Shown here one piece after another: positions 12,435 through 26,149 of a stretch of 64,000 nucleotides of DNA (position 1 is its first letter; each line of letters begins with the position of its first letter). The notes below the pieces were generated by a model. That model made no database searches. It saw nothing but the letters and a program-made list of their open reading frames with translations, and was not told the origin of the DNA. The stretch comes from Ananas comosus (lineage: Eukaryota; Streptophyta; Magnoliopsida; Poales; Bromeliaceae). The stretch spans positions 10,819,446 to 10,883,445 of the forward strand of contig NC_033626.1 of the NCBI RefSeq assembly GCF_001540865.1, in the 5' to 3' direction. The translations under genes and the position numbers were made by a program.

Positions 12435-13653
12435 AATATAATAATATACTAATAAATAGCATAGATGGATAAAATTTTACATCTTATTTTATTTTTTCAA
12501 ACTAATTTCATTATATTTTATTTTTTAATATTAAAACTTTAAAAGACTTATTTAAAACATTCCAAGGATTGAGTGTAAGATTTATTAGATATATAAGTAT
12601 CATTTTTCTTGTTCTTGATTGTAGATCAGTTTCTCTACTATTAAAATACTGTTTGAGTCGACCAGTCCATAGACCAAGTCTAGGGAGCAATTTTTAACTT
12701 GAGACCCCTCAAATTTAAGAACTTGCATCAAATTTAATAATTCTATTAGTTGTTAACGCAAGTTTATATAGCTTTATTTACTAAAACTTATTAAAGTGAT
12801 TAAAATTAATAAAATTAGTGATGAATTTGAGAGACTTTTTTTTCACTTAAATCATTTAATTCTGAAAGATTAAAAGTTAAAGGTCTCAATCAAAAAATTA
12901 ATAATAAAAGAATGTATCGCATGAGATCTCCTTACATTTTTACCTAAGATTTAATAGTCACTATTAAAAGAAGAACATTAAACCAGGTAAAATAAAGGTG
13001 GAGAACTGAAATTTTCACTTTTTATGGGAAACAATCACTTAAATTAATAATGTATCCTCGATTACAGTTATTAAATGTATATGTATAGTTCTTTATTTTG
13101 TTTATATATAGATTATAATTTTAGTTTAATTTAACTAAATTAAATTTTAAAGTCGTGTGATGAGTTTGTCCCATCATGGTTGGTGAGGCCAAATCTAATT
13201 AATTTCAAAATTAATTGCGTTGACTATCCTCGTGAACTGTTCATGAAGAACTTTCGCAATTTTATTTTTTTATTTTTTATTTTTTTTGCACGTTGTTTCC
13301 AATTAAGTATGGTGCAAATTAAATATTGTTATATTTAAATCAATTTTACCGAATAATGTATAGTGTAACTAGTTGTAGATCGATCAAGTACTACCAGTAT
13401 AAGTCTTTATAACATTTCTTAACGGCATAGATGGATATTTGATCGATTGATTATTCTCAATCTTAGTACATTTCAAATAGTTCGCAAGCTTGGTGTTTTT
13501 AATAGATGACACTAACGAACCATTTGTCTCACGATTTATAATATATTGAAAATACGTGTCACAACAATTGCACAATCGAAGTAGCGTGATTAGATAATAA
13601 CGAACTTACGATTCCAAATACAAAATATATTGATATTTTTGGAATACTATAAA
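12435..13653. other. AT-rich intergenic sequence, nothing certain
   Basis: This is non-coding. Weak similarity near 12700 and 12940 (CTCAAATTTAAGAACTTGC and GATCTCCTTACATTTTTACC) to the ends of the MITE at 11491 suggests a decayed copy. Confidence 0.4.
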
Positions 13654-13661
13654 CTGATAAG

Positions 13662-14242
13662 TAGGGATGCAAACGGATCCGGGTTGATGGAGCTCCCGCC
13701 CCGATCCGCCCCGGCGGGGCAGTAAATAGGAGAAAATAAACGGATTCGAGGCGGGAAACAGAGTAAATTTTACGATCCGAGACGACGGATTCGGAACAGG
13801 AAACGGGAGAAATTTTGACCCGCCCCGAATCCGTCCCTAATCCGCCCCGAAAAGTATTTATATTTTTAAAAAATATTCCTAAAAAATAATATATTTACAA
13901 AAAAAGTTTAAAATACAAATAACTTAGTACTCTCATTTCTAATGTATTTGAAACTTTTGAATTTTATTTTGAATTATAATTTATATTTTTTATTTTTATA
14001 AATTAATATTATTAAATTATATATATAATATTATTAAAAATTATTAATTTATATTTTACAAAATATTAATAATATTATAATTTTATAAAAAATATTAGTT
14101 GGCGGGGCGGATTCGGGGCCCCGACGGGAGGCGGGTTACGAGGCGGGGCGGATTATGGGATGTATTTTTTAAACCGTCACGGATTCGAAGCGGGAGGCGG
14201 GGCGGGGCTCCGGCTTCCAGATCCGCCCCGTTTGCATCCCTA
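13662..14242. mobile_element. hAT-type MITE
   Basis: The terminal inverted repeats are TAGGGATGCAAACGG on the left and its complement CCGTTTGCATCCCTA on the right. A perfect 8-bp target-site duplication, CTGATAAG, lies at 13654-13661 and 14243-14250, the hallmark length for hAT elements. GC-rich subterminal zones (CCGCCCCG words) flank an AT-rich centre. No transposase is encoded. Confidence 0.85.
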
Positions 14243-14717
14243 CTGATAAGAATCCCCAAATTCACATTTTTGACTTAGGCTCTGTTTAGATGTCGAAATG
14301 AATTATTCCACGATAATTTATTTGGTATAAAATTTTTTTAGTATGATTGTAATTAAGGAATTGATTTTTCCTTCTCCAAACGTTACTATTCAAATAATTC
14401 GCTAAGACAATATATTTCACTTACCACATAATTTATCATATTATAAAAAAATAATTGAAAGGTGGAATATAATATTTTATTTTAAAAGTTTGATAATACT
14501 CTTCAGATACCAAATGTACAAATTTTTTAAATAAATTAAAAAATACACTGAATAAGATATTTATGCATACGAATATCGATTAAATAATCAAGCACAAAGT
14601 ATTACATAGGAAGATTGGTGGGAAAGGCCACTACTAGAGATTATGTACTCAATGTAGATAGAGTAAAAATTAATAAGAATCAAAATCAAATAATTATTTA
14701 ACTGTATTTGTAGTAAG

Positions 14718-14940
14718 GAACTATACTATTATACTATTAATAGTACCAAGTCATTGGTACTATTAAGTTTTCGGTCATTGAATAAAGAGATGTGCTGTTA
14801 AGATAATAGTGATTCTCTATGATTGAGTGGGTGGTTGATTAAATAATATAATGTAAGTGGTGGAAATGGTCGAAGAAGTAGATCTAACGGCTTTGATAGC
14901 ACCAACTTCTTAAACTATTAACAGCATAGTAGCCGGACTT
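14718..14940 (+). mobile_element. TA-associated palindromic MITE, class A (copy A1)
   Basis: It begins CTATACTATTAATAGTACC and ends CATAGTAGCCGGACT. The subterminal hairpin is TAGTACCAAGTCATTGGTACTA. The class A core is present (TTGAGTGGGTGGTTGATTAA). Confidence 0.75.
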
Positions 14941-14952
14941 CTGTAATATGAC

Positions 14953-14984
<32 letters not shown>

Positions 14985-14985
<1 letters not shown>

Positions 14986-15215
14986 GAACTATGCTGGAAT
15001 ACTATTAATAGCACCAATGACTTGGTACTATTAAGTTTTCTATCCTTGGATTAAAGGATGTGCGGTTAGGATGATGTCGGCCTCCTAGGGTTGAGTGGGT
15101 GGTTTGTTGAATAGTATAATCGAACGGATGAAAATAATAAAGAAGTAAATCTAACGGCAGAAAACTTGATAGCACCAAATGCATCGTGCTATCGATAGCA
15201 TTCCAGCCGAACTCT
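14985..15215 (+). mobile_element. TA-associated palindromic MITE, class A (copy A2)
   Basis: It lies between a (CT)n(TA)n tract on the left and (TA)n on the right. The ends are AGAACTATGCTGGAATACT and the inverse GCATTCCAGCCGAACTCT. The hairpin module is of the AGCACC type. The core words are as in A1. Confidence 0.8.
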
Positions 15216-15830
15216 ATATATATATATATATATATATATAGCCCTTTTATTATTTACTAGAGTAATGTTTCTATACTTTTTTTTTTTCGTTACCATTCAT
15301 TCACGCGTATTCAACGGCTCAGATTTAATTTTTTTTAAATTGTAACCTGTAATAGCATGTCACTTTGGAAGAGGTACCGGTTACCAGGTACCTCAAAGAA
15401 GGATATTTTTGTCTTTTAATATATGGGCAATTTAGTCATTTTATCTTTACTATAGTTTACCTCAAATTTTTTATTTTTTCTTTATTTCCTTTTTCTCTCT
15501 TTATCTTTCCTTTCATAATAATTTTAAGAAACTATGCATTAAAATTTCTTTCCATATCTATTGCTTTCTAAATCTTTTTTTAATAAAATAAAAATGAAAT
15601 TTAGATTATTTTGTGATTTAATTTGTTAGTTATTTTTTTTCTAGTTCGATCTGAGAATTTTCAAATTTTATCAGATTATAGGATATTATTTTTTTTTTAG
15701 TTTTGATAGGAATAACTTGTTGAATTTTGCGATGGCTAATGTCTAAACTATAGAAATTTAAAAGTTTTTTAAACATATTAAATATGTTGAATTAAAATAT
15801 TTACCAACATTACAATTTTTTTAAATAGTA
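15216..15830. other. AT-rich intergenic sequence ending at an N
   Basis: A (TA)n tract, then non-coding sequence. A short palindrome-rich patch, GGTACCGGTTACCAGGTACC, lies near 15374. The stretch ends at a single N (15831), where an unrelated palindrome begins. Confidence 0.5.
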
Positions 15831-15831
15831 N

Positions 15832-17226
15832 ATTTGCCGGGCATCGTCCCCATTTTGTTTGGGGACAATGCCGATGGGTGCCGCATCGCGACCCTTGGAA
15901 AAAAGAAAAAAAAAATTTTGGTGGGCTCCGTTTTTTAGAAAGAGAGAGAGAAAGGGGAAAGGGGCTGTGGTGATGGGCGCCAATACACACGCGGCGCCCA
16001 TCCTCTTCCGCGCCCAAACAAATTGTTTGGGTACGGATGCCCAGCAAATTTTTGTCCAGCTTAGCACCAACCATCCTCAAATTTTTTTACTTTTTAATGT
16101 TGCTATTACAATAATAGAATCGAGTTAGAATACACTTAGAAGCACCAATTTTTTGGTGCTTTTAGATTTCTAACCTTTAAATCTACTCTTTGACTACTAA
16201 TAGCCTTTGGATCAAACACTATTTCACCTACCACCATTTATCACGATCATCCTACTCCTACATCACTCCATCTGAGAACTATAAATCTAAAAGCACCAAC
16301 CCTTTAGTATTTTTAAGCGAATTCTAGCTTAACTCTATAATAATATATACAAATAATGTTATAAAATACATATAGCAGTATTCTATTAGGACCGCTCTAG
16401 AGTGGAATAAAGAGAAGCAAAAAAAAAAACATAAAAATGATGGAAGTCAGCTTACGCATTATGACTTTGGAATACTATTGATTGTATAAGCATATTATTT
16501 ACTATTTTACCAATCCTCACTAAATTCTAGCCATCTAATGATTAAAAAATTGATAGTAAATAATATGCTTATACAATCAATAGTATTCCAAAGTCATAAT
16601 GCGTAAGCTGACTTCCATCATTTTTATGTTTTTTTTTTTGCTTCTCTTTATTCCACTCTAGAGCGGTCCTAATAGAATACTGCTATATGTATTTTATAAC
16701 ATTATTTGTATATATTATTATAGAGTTAAGCTAGAATTCGCTTAAAAATACTAAAGGGTTGGTGCTTTTAGATTTATAGTTCTCAGATGGAGTGATGTAG
16801 GAGTAGGATGATCGTGATAAATGGTGGTAGGTGAAATAGTGTTTGATCCAAAGGCTATTAGTAGTCAAAGAGTAGATTTAAAGGTTAGAAATCTAAAAGC
16901 ACCAAAAAATTGGTGCTTCTAAGTGTATTCTAACTCGATTCTATTATTGTAATAGCAACATTAAAAAGTAAAAAAATTTGAGGATGGTTGGTGCTAAGCT
17001 GGACAAAAATTTGCTGGGCATCCGTACCCAAACAATTTGTTTGGGCGCGGAAGAGGATGGGCGCCGCGTGTGTATTGGCGCCCATCACCACAGCCCCTTT
17101 CCCCTTTCTCTCTCTCTTTCTAAAAAACGGAGCCCACCAAAATTTTTTTTTTCTTTTTTCCAAGGGTCGCGATGCGGCACCCATCGGCATTGTCCCCAAA
17201 CAAAATGGGGACGATGCCCGGCAAAT
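15832..17226. repeat. Perfect inverted repeat, 674-bp arms, 47-bp spacer
   Basis: The left arm (15832-16505) reads as the exact reverse complement of the right arm (16553-17226), with a 47-bp spacer at 16506-16552. I found no mismatch, and the arms are index-matched with no net indel. Each arm contains one class A MITE (about 16119-16338 and 16720-16939) and one copy of the Mutator-type MITE; the left copy is cut short at the N. Because the left arm starts exactly at the N at 15831, the outer boundary may be a contig edge rather than biology. Confidence 0.9.
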
Positions 17227-17233
17227 TTTTGTC
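17001..17233. mobile_element. Mutator-type MITE with 10-bp target duplication
   Basis: The ends are GGACAAAAATTTGCTGGGC on the left and the inverse GACAAAAATTTGCCGGGC on the right. The 10-bp direct repeat GTGCTAAGCT lies at 16991-17000 and 17234-17243. The interior is GC-rich with a purine tract and carries no protein motif. A mirror copy lies in the left palindrome arm, at about 15832-16057. Confidence 0.75.
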
Positions 17234-17243
17234 GTGCTAAGCT

Positions 17244-17884
17244 CCAAAACTATTACGAAAATTGTCAGCACCCAACGGCTTATAAAAATTAATTACATAG
17301 TATAAAAATTTGATTCCTTAGTTAATACCCCAAAAATGCTATGAAGTTCAAGTTGTGAGACAACTAATCCCATTCCAATTTACCAAACAACTATCAGCCT
17401 TCTTTTGGTCAAATAGTCTGGAAGGATCTCCCTATTGTACGTGGGGATTATCATCCTTACTAAATATTTAAATTCACCCCTCCAAACAGACTTTTAAGAA
17501 AAAAAAACTTAAAATAAGGGCAATTGCTTATCGACTTCTAAAAATTTTTCAAGGCTAATATTAAAATATTTTCTTAACATTTCAAGTTCTTCTAAATATA
17601 TTCCTAGAGTTAGATTATATTAGTGAACTATTAGAAATAACTGTTATCTCTGTAAAATGACTATATTGCCATTTCAAATATATTCTTCAGCTGTCACCTT
17701 TTTCTTATTTATTATTAAGTTAGAGACAAAATTATATATTTTGACTTTTTTTCTTTCAAATATAACTTTCTATCATTACTATATTTTCTTATTTGTCCTC
17801 AGGTTAGGGGCCAATAAGTTATTTTGACTTTTTTCTAACTCTGGTAGAGATTTAATCCAAGATGACTTAACGGATACTGATATA
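17244..17884. other. AT-rich intergenic sequence, nothing seen
   Basis: I found no coding frame or paired repeat in this stretch. Confidence 0.5.
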
Positions 17885-18385
17885 AAGAGTATGTTTAAAT
17901 AATAGAAAAATATACAAGGGGTATATTTGAAATTTAAAAAAAAGAATATATCTAATATTTCAAAAATTTTGAGGGGAATAAAGATAATTATCCCAAAATA
18001 ATAATTTCAGAATCTTTTGATTTAACTTATTTTTACTTTGTCATTATGTGATTTAAAAATTACACTTAGCTATCATGTAGTTTGGCTCTTTTTTTTTTTG
18101 TCATTCTATTGCTCAATAAATTATATTTCGTCAAAAAAATTATATATTTTTAAATAATAAAAAAAATATACAAGGAGTATATTTGAAACTTAAAAAAAGA
18201 ATATATCTAATATTTCAAAAAGTTTGAGGAGAATAATGATAACTATTCCAAAATAATAATTTTAGGTTTTATAATTTAATTTATTTTTACTTTGTCATCA
18301 TATAATTTAAAAAATTACATTTAGCTATCCCGTAGGTTGGGTCATTTTTATTTTCTCATTCTGTTGTTCAATAAATTATATTTGA
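17885..18385. repeat. Diverged tandem duplication, about 240-bp unit
   Basis: The segment from about 17885 to 18130 (ATACAAGGGGTATATTTGAA ... TTGCTCAATAAATTATATTT) recurs at about 18148 to 18385 (ATACAAGGAGTATATTTGAA ... TTGTTCAATAAATTATATTT) in the same orientation, with scattered substitutions and small indels. It is AT-rich and non-coding. Confidence 0.75.
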
Positions 18386-18605
18386 TTATTCTATAATTAA
18401 CAAAAAAATTATTTTACTATTTTATTTAATAGTAAATTTTTTAAATAAAAATAAAGCTAAAATGATTACTGATTCCTGTGCCTGCCGTCAGCTGATTCAT
18501 CTGCATGTCCTCTGCACGTCCAGACTCCAGAAAGAGGACTTCGTTTCTCTCCCAGTTGTTCCGAGATTTAGTTTGTTACCGGAAAGAATTTACGGTGGTT
18601 TATAC

Positions 18606-19034
18606 TTTCGGATAGTTGACGCCGATAATTAATGTCAAAAATTTGTATTATTAAAAATATATAATTAATTAATTTAAAGCATATAGATACAATATCTACA
18701 ATTTCAATTGTGACTTTTCGAATGTGATTTGGGCCACTTAGCTCTCCGTCACAGGACAAGAAGCTCGCCCATTTAAGCCAATCCCTTCAGCACCTGTACA
18801 TATTCGCAGCATGCGAAAATCGACCCGTGACCTCTGACTTTGATACCACTTGTCGGATCGTCGGCGCTAATCAGTAATCCCAAAAGCTTGAGCTATTAAA
18901 AATATGCAATTAATTCATTTAAAGAGTACAGATACAGCGTCCACCGGTCTCAATTGTAACTTAGCCCACTCAACCTTACGCCACTTCTAACATAACTTGG
19001 CTACAGGACAGGATACTATCCCATTTAAGCCAAT
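18606..19034 (-). mobile_element. TRIM (terminal-repeat retrotransposon in miniature)
   Basis: Two diverged direct repeats of roughly 180 bp, each starting TTGGCTTAAATGGG on the minus strand, flank an internal region of only about 65 bp. Next to the 5' repeat (high-coordinate side) is TGGTATCAAAG, which fits a primer-binding site for initiator-Met tRNA. Next to the 3' repeat is the purine-rich GCTGAAGGGA, a polypurine-tract candidate. A GTATA word lies near both outer edges. There is no coding capacity, so it would need partner retrotransposon proteins. Confidence 0.75.
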
Positions 19035-21326
19035 ATATACAATAAAAAAATACGATATAAAAGATACTCTATTTATTTCTATAGATAATTTCATATTCAG
19101 TACATCATAATAAATCAATTAAAATATATTTTCTACAAACCAATCGAAAAACAAAAAATATAGATCCTTATGTATTTTCACCTCAATTCCCATTTACTGT
19201 TAAATGAACTTCAATACCAAACAAACCTTACTTACTGTCGTTAAATAAGTTTCAATACCAAACAAACCCTCATATTTCGTTTCAACAATTTATAACTTTC
19301 AAAAAATATTACATATTTTTATTTGGAACCACAAGTTTGTAATTTATTTACCATACCAATTAGGTTGAAAGGTTGTTGGAAAATTGTACATTGTGATTAA
19401 CGATCCAACCACATAAAGAAATGGCAAAATTTCTTTAATTATGATACTGTAATATATCTACTAGTTAAAAGCCTAGATTCCACCGCTACACTAACCACTT
19501 TCCAACTTGATTTTCACACTGATAATTTAAATATATTAAAATTTAAAAAATATAAAGGATTTCTAAAATATTGGACTTTGCTTAAAGGCATATTTTGTTG
19601 TCCAAAAGTAACTGAAGTGAAAAAAGATATTTTTGCAAAAGTAATTTTTGTAGAAGTAATTTTTCGGTTCGATTGTTTGGTTGGCTATAAAATGAAATAT
19701 AAAAACTATAGTTTTGTAATTTTAATTCTTTAATTATATTTACAAAGGTGAAATTGTAAACAAACGATATATACTCGCAATTTAAATTAAAATTTTAAAT
19801 AATTTAAATTTAGAATTAAAAAATTATTTTTAAAATTTAAATTTAAACTTAAACTGAGATGAATTTATAATTAAAATTTAAGACATAAATTAAATTTATA
19901 ATTTGAATTTAAAGTTTAAGCTATAAGCCTATAACTCGTAACTAAAATTAAATTCTAAAATAAAAGTTTAACATAAAAATTAGAATATTTATTCGAATTT
20001 GAATTCATAATATAAATTTACAATTTGATTCTTTATTTTAATTTAATTTTTTATCTCAAAATTTTGAATTCAAATATGAATTCGCAATTTGCATTAATAT
20101 TTAAATTAAAATTAAAATTTGAGTTTATATCACAATAACTGAATATTGAATTCATAATTCAAATTCAAAGTTCAAACTGAGATCATTATTGAAATTAAAT
20201 ATAAATAGCAAATTTAAATTTGAATTTGAATTTCCACTTGAAAATATAAATTTTCAGTCAATAATTTGAATTTATAGTTAGAATAATTTGAATTCAAAGT
20301 TCAAATTGAAGTTCCTAAGGAAAAATAATGTGATTAAAGTTTAAACTTCAAATTAAATTTGAAATTTAAATTCTAGAATTCAAATTTAAATAAAAATAAA
20401 TATTTAAATATTTAAATTTAAATAGAAAAGTTATAAATTTGAATTTAAAAATTTTATGTTGAATTTGAATTTACAAATAAAATTCAACATGTGATCTAAT
20501 TAAATTTAAGTTCTAGAATCCAAATTTAAATAAAAATAAATATTTAACCCAAGAAAGAAAGGATAAATCTTTACTTGCAACTCAGTGTATAATAATACTC
20601 CATATACCGCACAGTATATTAAATGATTGATAAAATATTTCAGAATTAGTACTGTAAAATAAAATATAATATAAAATATTTAAATAGTTTATTGTATAGT
20701 ATAAATTTATTTTTAATGCGTATTTTAGAGTCAGTTTACAATGCAATCGGTGCATCCAAATTTTCATTGGACATTTGGCAACTTCTTATTAGTTCATTGT
20801 TGGCTCTTTATTTTTTTAGATGCGACCCATCTATAGTGAGAATTCATATATTCTAATAGATAGATAGATGTGCTGGCGTTCGCATTATATCAATTCAGAA
20901 AATCGTTATGATGATGCAACAAGAGGTTCACAATAGGACACTAGATTACTACACCTTAGAAAATCTTTGTGCTCCCAACCATAAGAATTACTAAACAGAG
21001 ATAATTAAAGACAAAGAACACGTTTAATAAACTTACATAACCAAGAAAAAAAAAAAAAAAAAAACAGATTAGGGTCCCTCATATTCTTTTACCTCATCCG
21101 CAAGTATGAACTCTATATCTCCTCTCAACGGTGTGAGCTATCGCCAATGAACAACTCGAAGTTTTCAGAAAAACTCGTAACACTCGATCTTAATCTTGCT
21201 TACAGCTGCAGTCAAAAAAAAATAAGTGGATTTTTTTAAAAAAAATATAGTTTGTTGACAACTGACCTGGTATACGAAGGAACCATAGGAGAGTTGTTAG
21301 TCATTAGCTTTAAAGCCCTCGCAGCA
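19035..21326. other. Intergenic, with AT-rich low-complexity tract and Tic22 3' flank
   Basis: From about 19720 to 20545 the sequence is a low-complexity TTTGAATTTAAA mixture. The segment nearest 21326 should contain the Tic22 3' untranslated region. I see no other gene. Confidence 0.5.
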
Positions 21327-24300
21327 TCATGCAGCCACCTCATTAATGTGTTGGGTGTAGCTTTTCCCAGGTGGGATGAAAATCAAATCATCCCAACCAG
21401 AGTTTTTATCGTTAATCTGTAGATAGGAGATAGAATAAGAATTTTGTCTACTCAAAAATTTGTCCAGTTATCAGAAATAACATGCTAGTTTCGACCCACC
21501 TCCATTTTTTTTAAGACGTCTTCCAAACTCCCGACCTGGAAAGAAGCAAACATGACAGATCAGTTCTTCGAGAAAGAAAAGAAACAGAAGTGGGAGTAGA
21601 GAAGAAATACCATAATTTGTTGAGAAAAGCCAGATCCTCTCGAAGCTTTTGAGACTTTTAAAAGTTCTCTTTCTATATCTTCCTGAACGGAAAAGGAAAA
21701 AATGCGCAACTATATTATTTTCTTCACATTTTTAGCCAAATCTCATGACATAAACCAAGTAGTGCCAGACCTTTTGGAAATATATGGGGCAGTACCGCCT
21801 GTTCTTCTTCTTAATAACCAAAAGATCTGACTGCGCCAAAGCAAAGACAGAGTTGTTGTAACCAAGAAAAAGTGAATTTGGCTTTATATGTAGACCATAA
21901 CAAACAAAGGAATCACTTAAGTAAGAAGCCTCAAGCAGTTAGCACAAAGTGAACATGAAACAAAACTCATTCTTCACAATACATAAAAAGAAAGGAGGTC
22001 TAATTCAAATTTTCATCGAAATTTATCAATTACGTTCGTACTTTAGACCTTTGTTCTCGATGCAGGAATAAAGTTCTCCATCATTCCAACAATTAAAAAA
22101 AAATTTGGAAGTTTTCCATATCTAAACAACCTCACACAGAAATACAGTATTCTGAAAATATAATAGAAGTCGGAACAAGATGTACCTGGAACACCGGAAC
22201 TCCATCAAAACCTTTTGATAGATCAGAGGATTTCAACTGAAAATCCAAGAAATGTATCAAGACAGTGGAAGAAAGGGCAGCAAGAAATAAATTGAGGCAG
22301 TTGCAAAAATATGGAAGTCGGTAACTAATTTATAGTTCCTAAAAGATCAAGAGCCTGTATAGTACCAAGAGCTTCTAACTGTCTAAGTCGAACATGCTTT
22401 GGTAAGCAAAAGATAGAAAAGATTAGGTGAGGAAAAATTATATCTACAAGGATTCTTTAAGTCTAAAGTCAGCAGGAAAGTAAAACCACTCAACAATTGG
22501 AATTAAAACAAGTGCAAAAATCAATGAAATTGAGGGTTTGTCTGGATCCATGAACATCTTGGTCGGCATATCTCTTTTGTTTAGTTTAGAGTCATGTGGT
22601 AAATGGTTGAGGGTAAGTATGCAAAGGCGTCCACGGCCATATAGCATATATAACCTCTAAGTCACTTTTCTTGACAAATAATAAATCATCTTATAAGTGG
22701 AATGCATTAAGAGAAATCATGATTATGAGGACCTTATAACAAACTAAAATCAAACTCCCAGGTTGCCATTACAAACAACAATCATGGGTTCGCACAAGTT
22801 ATAACTTATAACCAGACAACTTATTCCAATATCCAAAATGGCTTTAATCCTTTGCATAGTCAAGTCAATCAGAGAAACATAATTTTCAGCTATCGGCAGG
22901 CAGCAACTAAATATAACTTGGTTATCTCACTGTCCTTAACTTGTCTTAATACCTTTTCCTCAGCAGCGAGGTCTACAAGCCATAGCACTGTGTAAGAAAT
23001 CTACTTGAAATTTGTCAAAGAAGATTAGCTCTAGATAAAACAAAATAATCCCTTAGGTTAAATAATATCCGAAATTAGTGTCCATAAAAAGTTTCTGATT
23101 AGCAGATATTAATAATTCAATATATTATGCTGGCATGATAGCGCACAATTTTAAGTTCTTTGCAACTCTTAGGACATGAGAAAAGATGATAGTTGGCAGT
23201 GCTGGTGCATCTTAACCAATCTAGCAAGAAATCAAGTAGCTATGGAGAAGCTTTTCTAATAAAATCATTAAATTGATTAAAGAAACTAAATGGTGTACAC
23301 TCATCTAAGAGATTCAGAACTCTTTGAGCTATCCTTCAGCATAAAATTTTAAGTGATACGGCATTCCTTGATGCATCATCTAGCATACAGATCAAAGCAA
23401 CAAATGAATAATATAATAGAGAAATTATGCACCACCTACTTTTACTTGATTTTGTTATGTAGTACTAGTGTGCTAGCCTTTCTTCGGACCTTAGGTCTTC
23501 CCCATCTTCAGGATCCTAAACAAAAGCGCAAGCCCATGTAGGGGCCTCCTAAGATCTCCATTCAGCATGATAAGACCACTCTGACCATTTCACCTTGAAA
23601 CTTCGGCACTTCTCCTAATAAACTTGTTTCACACCCTTTCCCCAACGTTATTCATTTGCATCATCTCAGTAGACTACTTGTCTTATCCATATACATATAG
23701 TGTAGTATTATGTGTATTGCGACCTATAATCGTCAAGAGGGGAACAAATCTTTATTATCAATAAACGAATAATTACTCACATCTCACCCAAAAACACTTA
23801 TTTATTATTTCCAGAGACTCTTTCTGTCAGTTGGACCAATATCGATAGGAATACAAGATCTATGTGTCAGACAAATTCTAGTATCCATTCTCAAATCATC
23901 TCCTATTTTTTCTGATGACAAAACACATCACAAGTAATGCTGTAATAGATTTAACGTTTCAAATTTTCATTTAGAATTTCTATGCTTACAGTAATAATAT
24001 TTTCATACTTCATGCAGTCCATAATCCATTAATCCACTTAGATGATCTCCAAACATGGACCATGGCAATTTTTTCTACCAACTAATTAGTACTCATAATA
24101 AAAATTTTATTAGCGAGAAGAGACATGACACTAACACTAACAAGTCACGATCCTCTAATTGCCCTAAGACACATTGACAATGTACTTATTTAACTTTCTT
24201 ACAAGGAAGAACATTTTTACATTACATGGTGCCATTTCAAAGAGCAACAGCCAAGTACGCACTGAATTAGATGATATACATGTATATCCCACATTACTAA

Positions 24301-26117
24301 ATTTGAAATCAGCTAAAGAAGAAAACTTAAAGTGCATACCTCGAGAGCATTTTTAATCTGAAGAGGATCAGGCAAGAACCGGAAAGCAATACCTTCAACC
24401 TTCAGCATATAAACCTGCAAATTTAAAAATTACCAAAATAGGCATATTATACTAATAAAAAAAGGAGGATTCATAAGGTCGTAAAAACAACCACGAAGTC
24501 TACTAGGATGGCATGCCCTCACTGGCCCATTTGCATACTTTGACGTAAAACAGGCACAATGAACTAGTGACTAATCATATAAATAGCGGAAAGAGGAATA
24601 GAAGGGGAGGTATGGTCAGTTGTATTTTCACTCATATGGTTATATTCCATTTAGCCAAAACAAACACAAGAAAGCTATACTATGTCTTTCTTACCACTTC
24701 TCAGGTCAATTTGATCTTACTCTCCCTCGTAAAGAACCCTCAAATTACTTCCCTCCTTACCAGCAAGCTTATTGATCATGTCCAAACCATTAACATACTG
24801 AGATCAATATTACCGCTAATATTTTAGATATTCACCGGACTGTGTCTTTCCGCTTATACTATAATTCAGAAGATAGCATGTTACCATCTCAAACGAATTG
24901 TCTCACAAAGATTGCAAAATCGAAAGCTAAACATTCTTGATCAAGTTGATCTCCAATCCCAATATTTCTTTAAAAACATGTGTAGTTGCCTGGGGATAAG
25001 AACCTAGAAAATACAGATCTACGCAATAAAGAATTATCTTACGTTTCATAATGTGATCCATTAATAATGTCATCTTGTTATAGAATGTTTATCGACACTT
25101 TCAGACATCACAAAATGATTCTGCATTCCCCTTTCACAATGTAGATACGAAAAAAGATTTCAACAAAGATTCCCTGATTGTCTGGAAAATGATGCTAAAT
25201 ACAACAAAAAGGCTCACTCTTCTTATTAGCTCTTTCAAGATGTCTTTTAACATGAACAAATTTTACCTTTCCAATTCAAACTAATCTATCTTGAATCTCA
25301 AATTTTTAACTCTGTTGACATTATATAAAAATAGCAGGAACTTTCGAATTAATACAATTCTCTTCTATTCCACATGAAATTGCAGTACCGCACGGCATTT
25401 TTTTATCAAGCTACCATTGCTCTTCTTGCAAATTCATCATATTTTTTCCTTTCACTCTTAGGGATATAAATACACTTATCATCTATTTCACATCTCTTCA
25501 AATGTGAGCCAATCAGTGCAGACTCGTAGAGATTTACAAGATGAAATGCAAGAAAGGAAAACAAACCTGGTCGAGGGTAATTGGCACCACTCTCGCCCCC
25601 TTTCCCAGCACCGGCTGTCGAAGCTGGACCTGTAAACAATCACAAAGAACCCATATTTACAGCAAATCCCCACTCTTTCAAAGAATCCCACGAGAGAGAA
25701 GACACACAAAGAAAAGGTAGGGCAAAAAATAAGAAAAGAAAGAGACCTGAGAGAGGAGCGATTGGGCGTCTTCTTGGCGAAAGCAAAGGAGCCCTAGGGA
25801 TCTGAGGCTATTGTTGGGATCGGAGATGAGCACGAACTCGTTGTTGGAGTTGCTCACGGTGTACACCGCCGTCCCCGTGAGAGTCCTCGCCACGGCCTCG
25901 GGGCTCAGCGCGAGGTCGAACGCTCGCTTTTCCCGCGGCGGCGCCGCCGCAGCCGCGATGGCCGGGCGCTGCGCGGCGAGGGCGGCGGCGGCGGCTGCTC
26001 CAGCGATGCGGCGGCCCTCCTCGACGCGCGCGGAGAGGTCGGAGCCGAGGCGGGAGAGGTGGTGGTGGATGAAGGACGAGAGCGACTCAATAGGGTTTGG
26101 GGAGGGAGAAGGGGAGA

Positions 26118-26149
<32 letters not shown>

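Noticed and set aside
15778..17305. Several overlapping 86-113 codon frames on both strands
   Set aside because: They are mirror translations of the same Mutator-type MITE in the two palindrome arms and of its purine tract. None has a protein motif.
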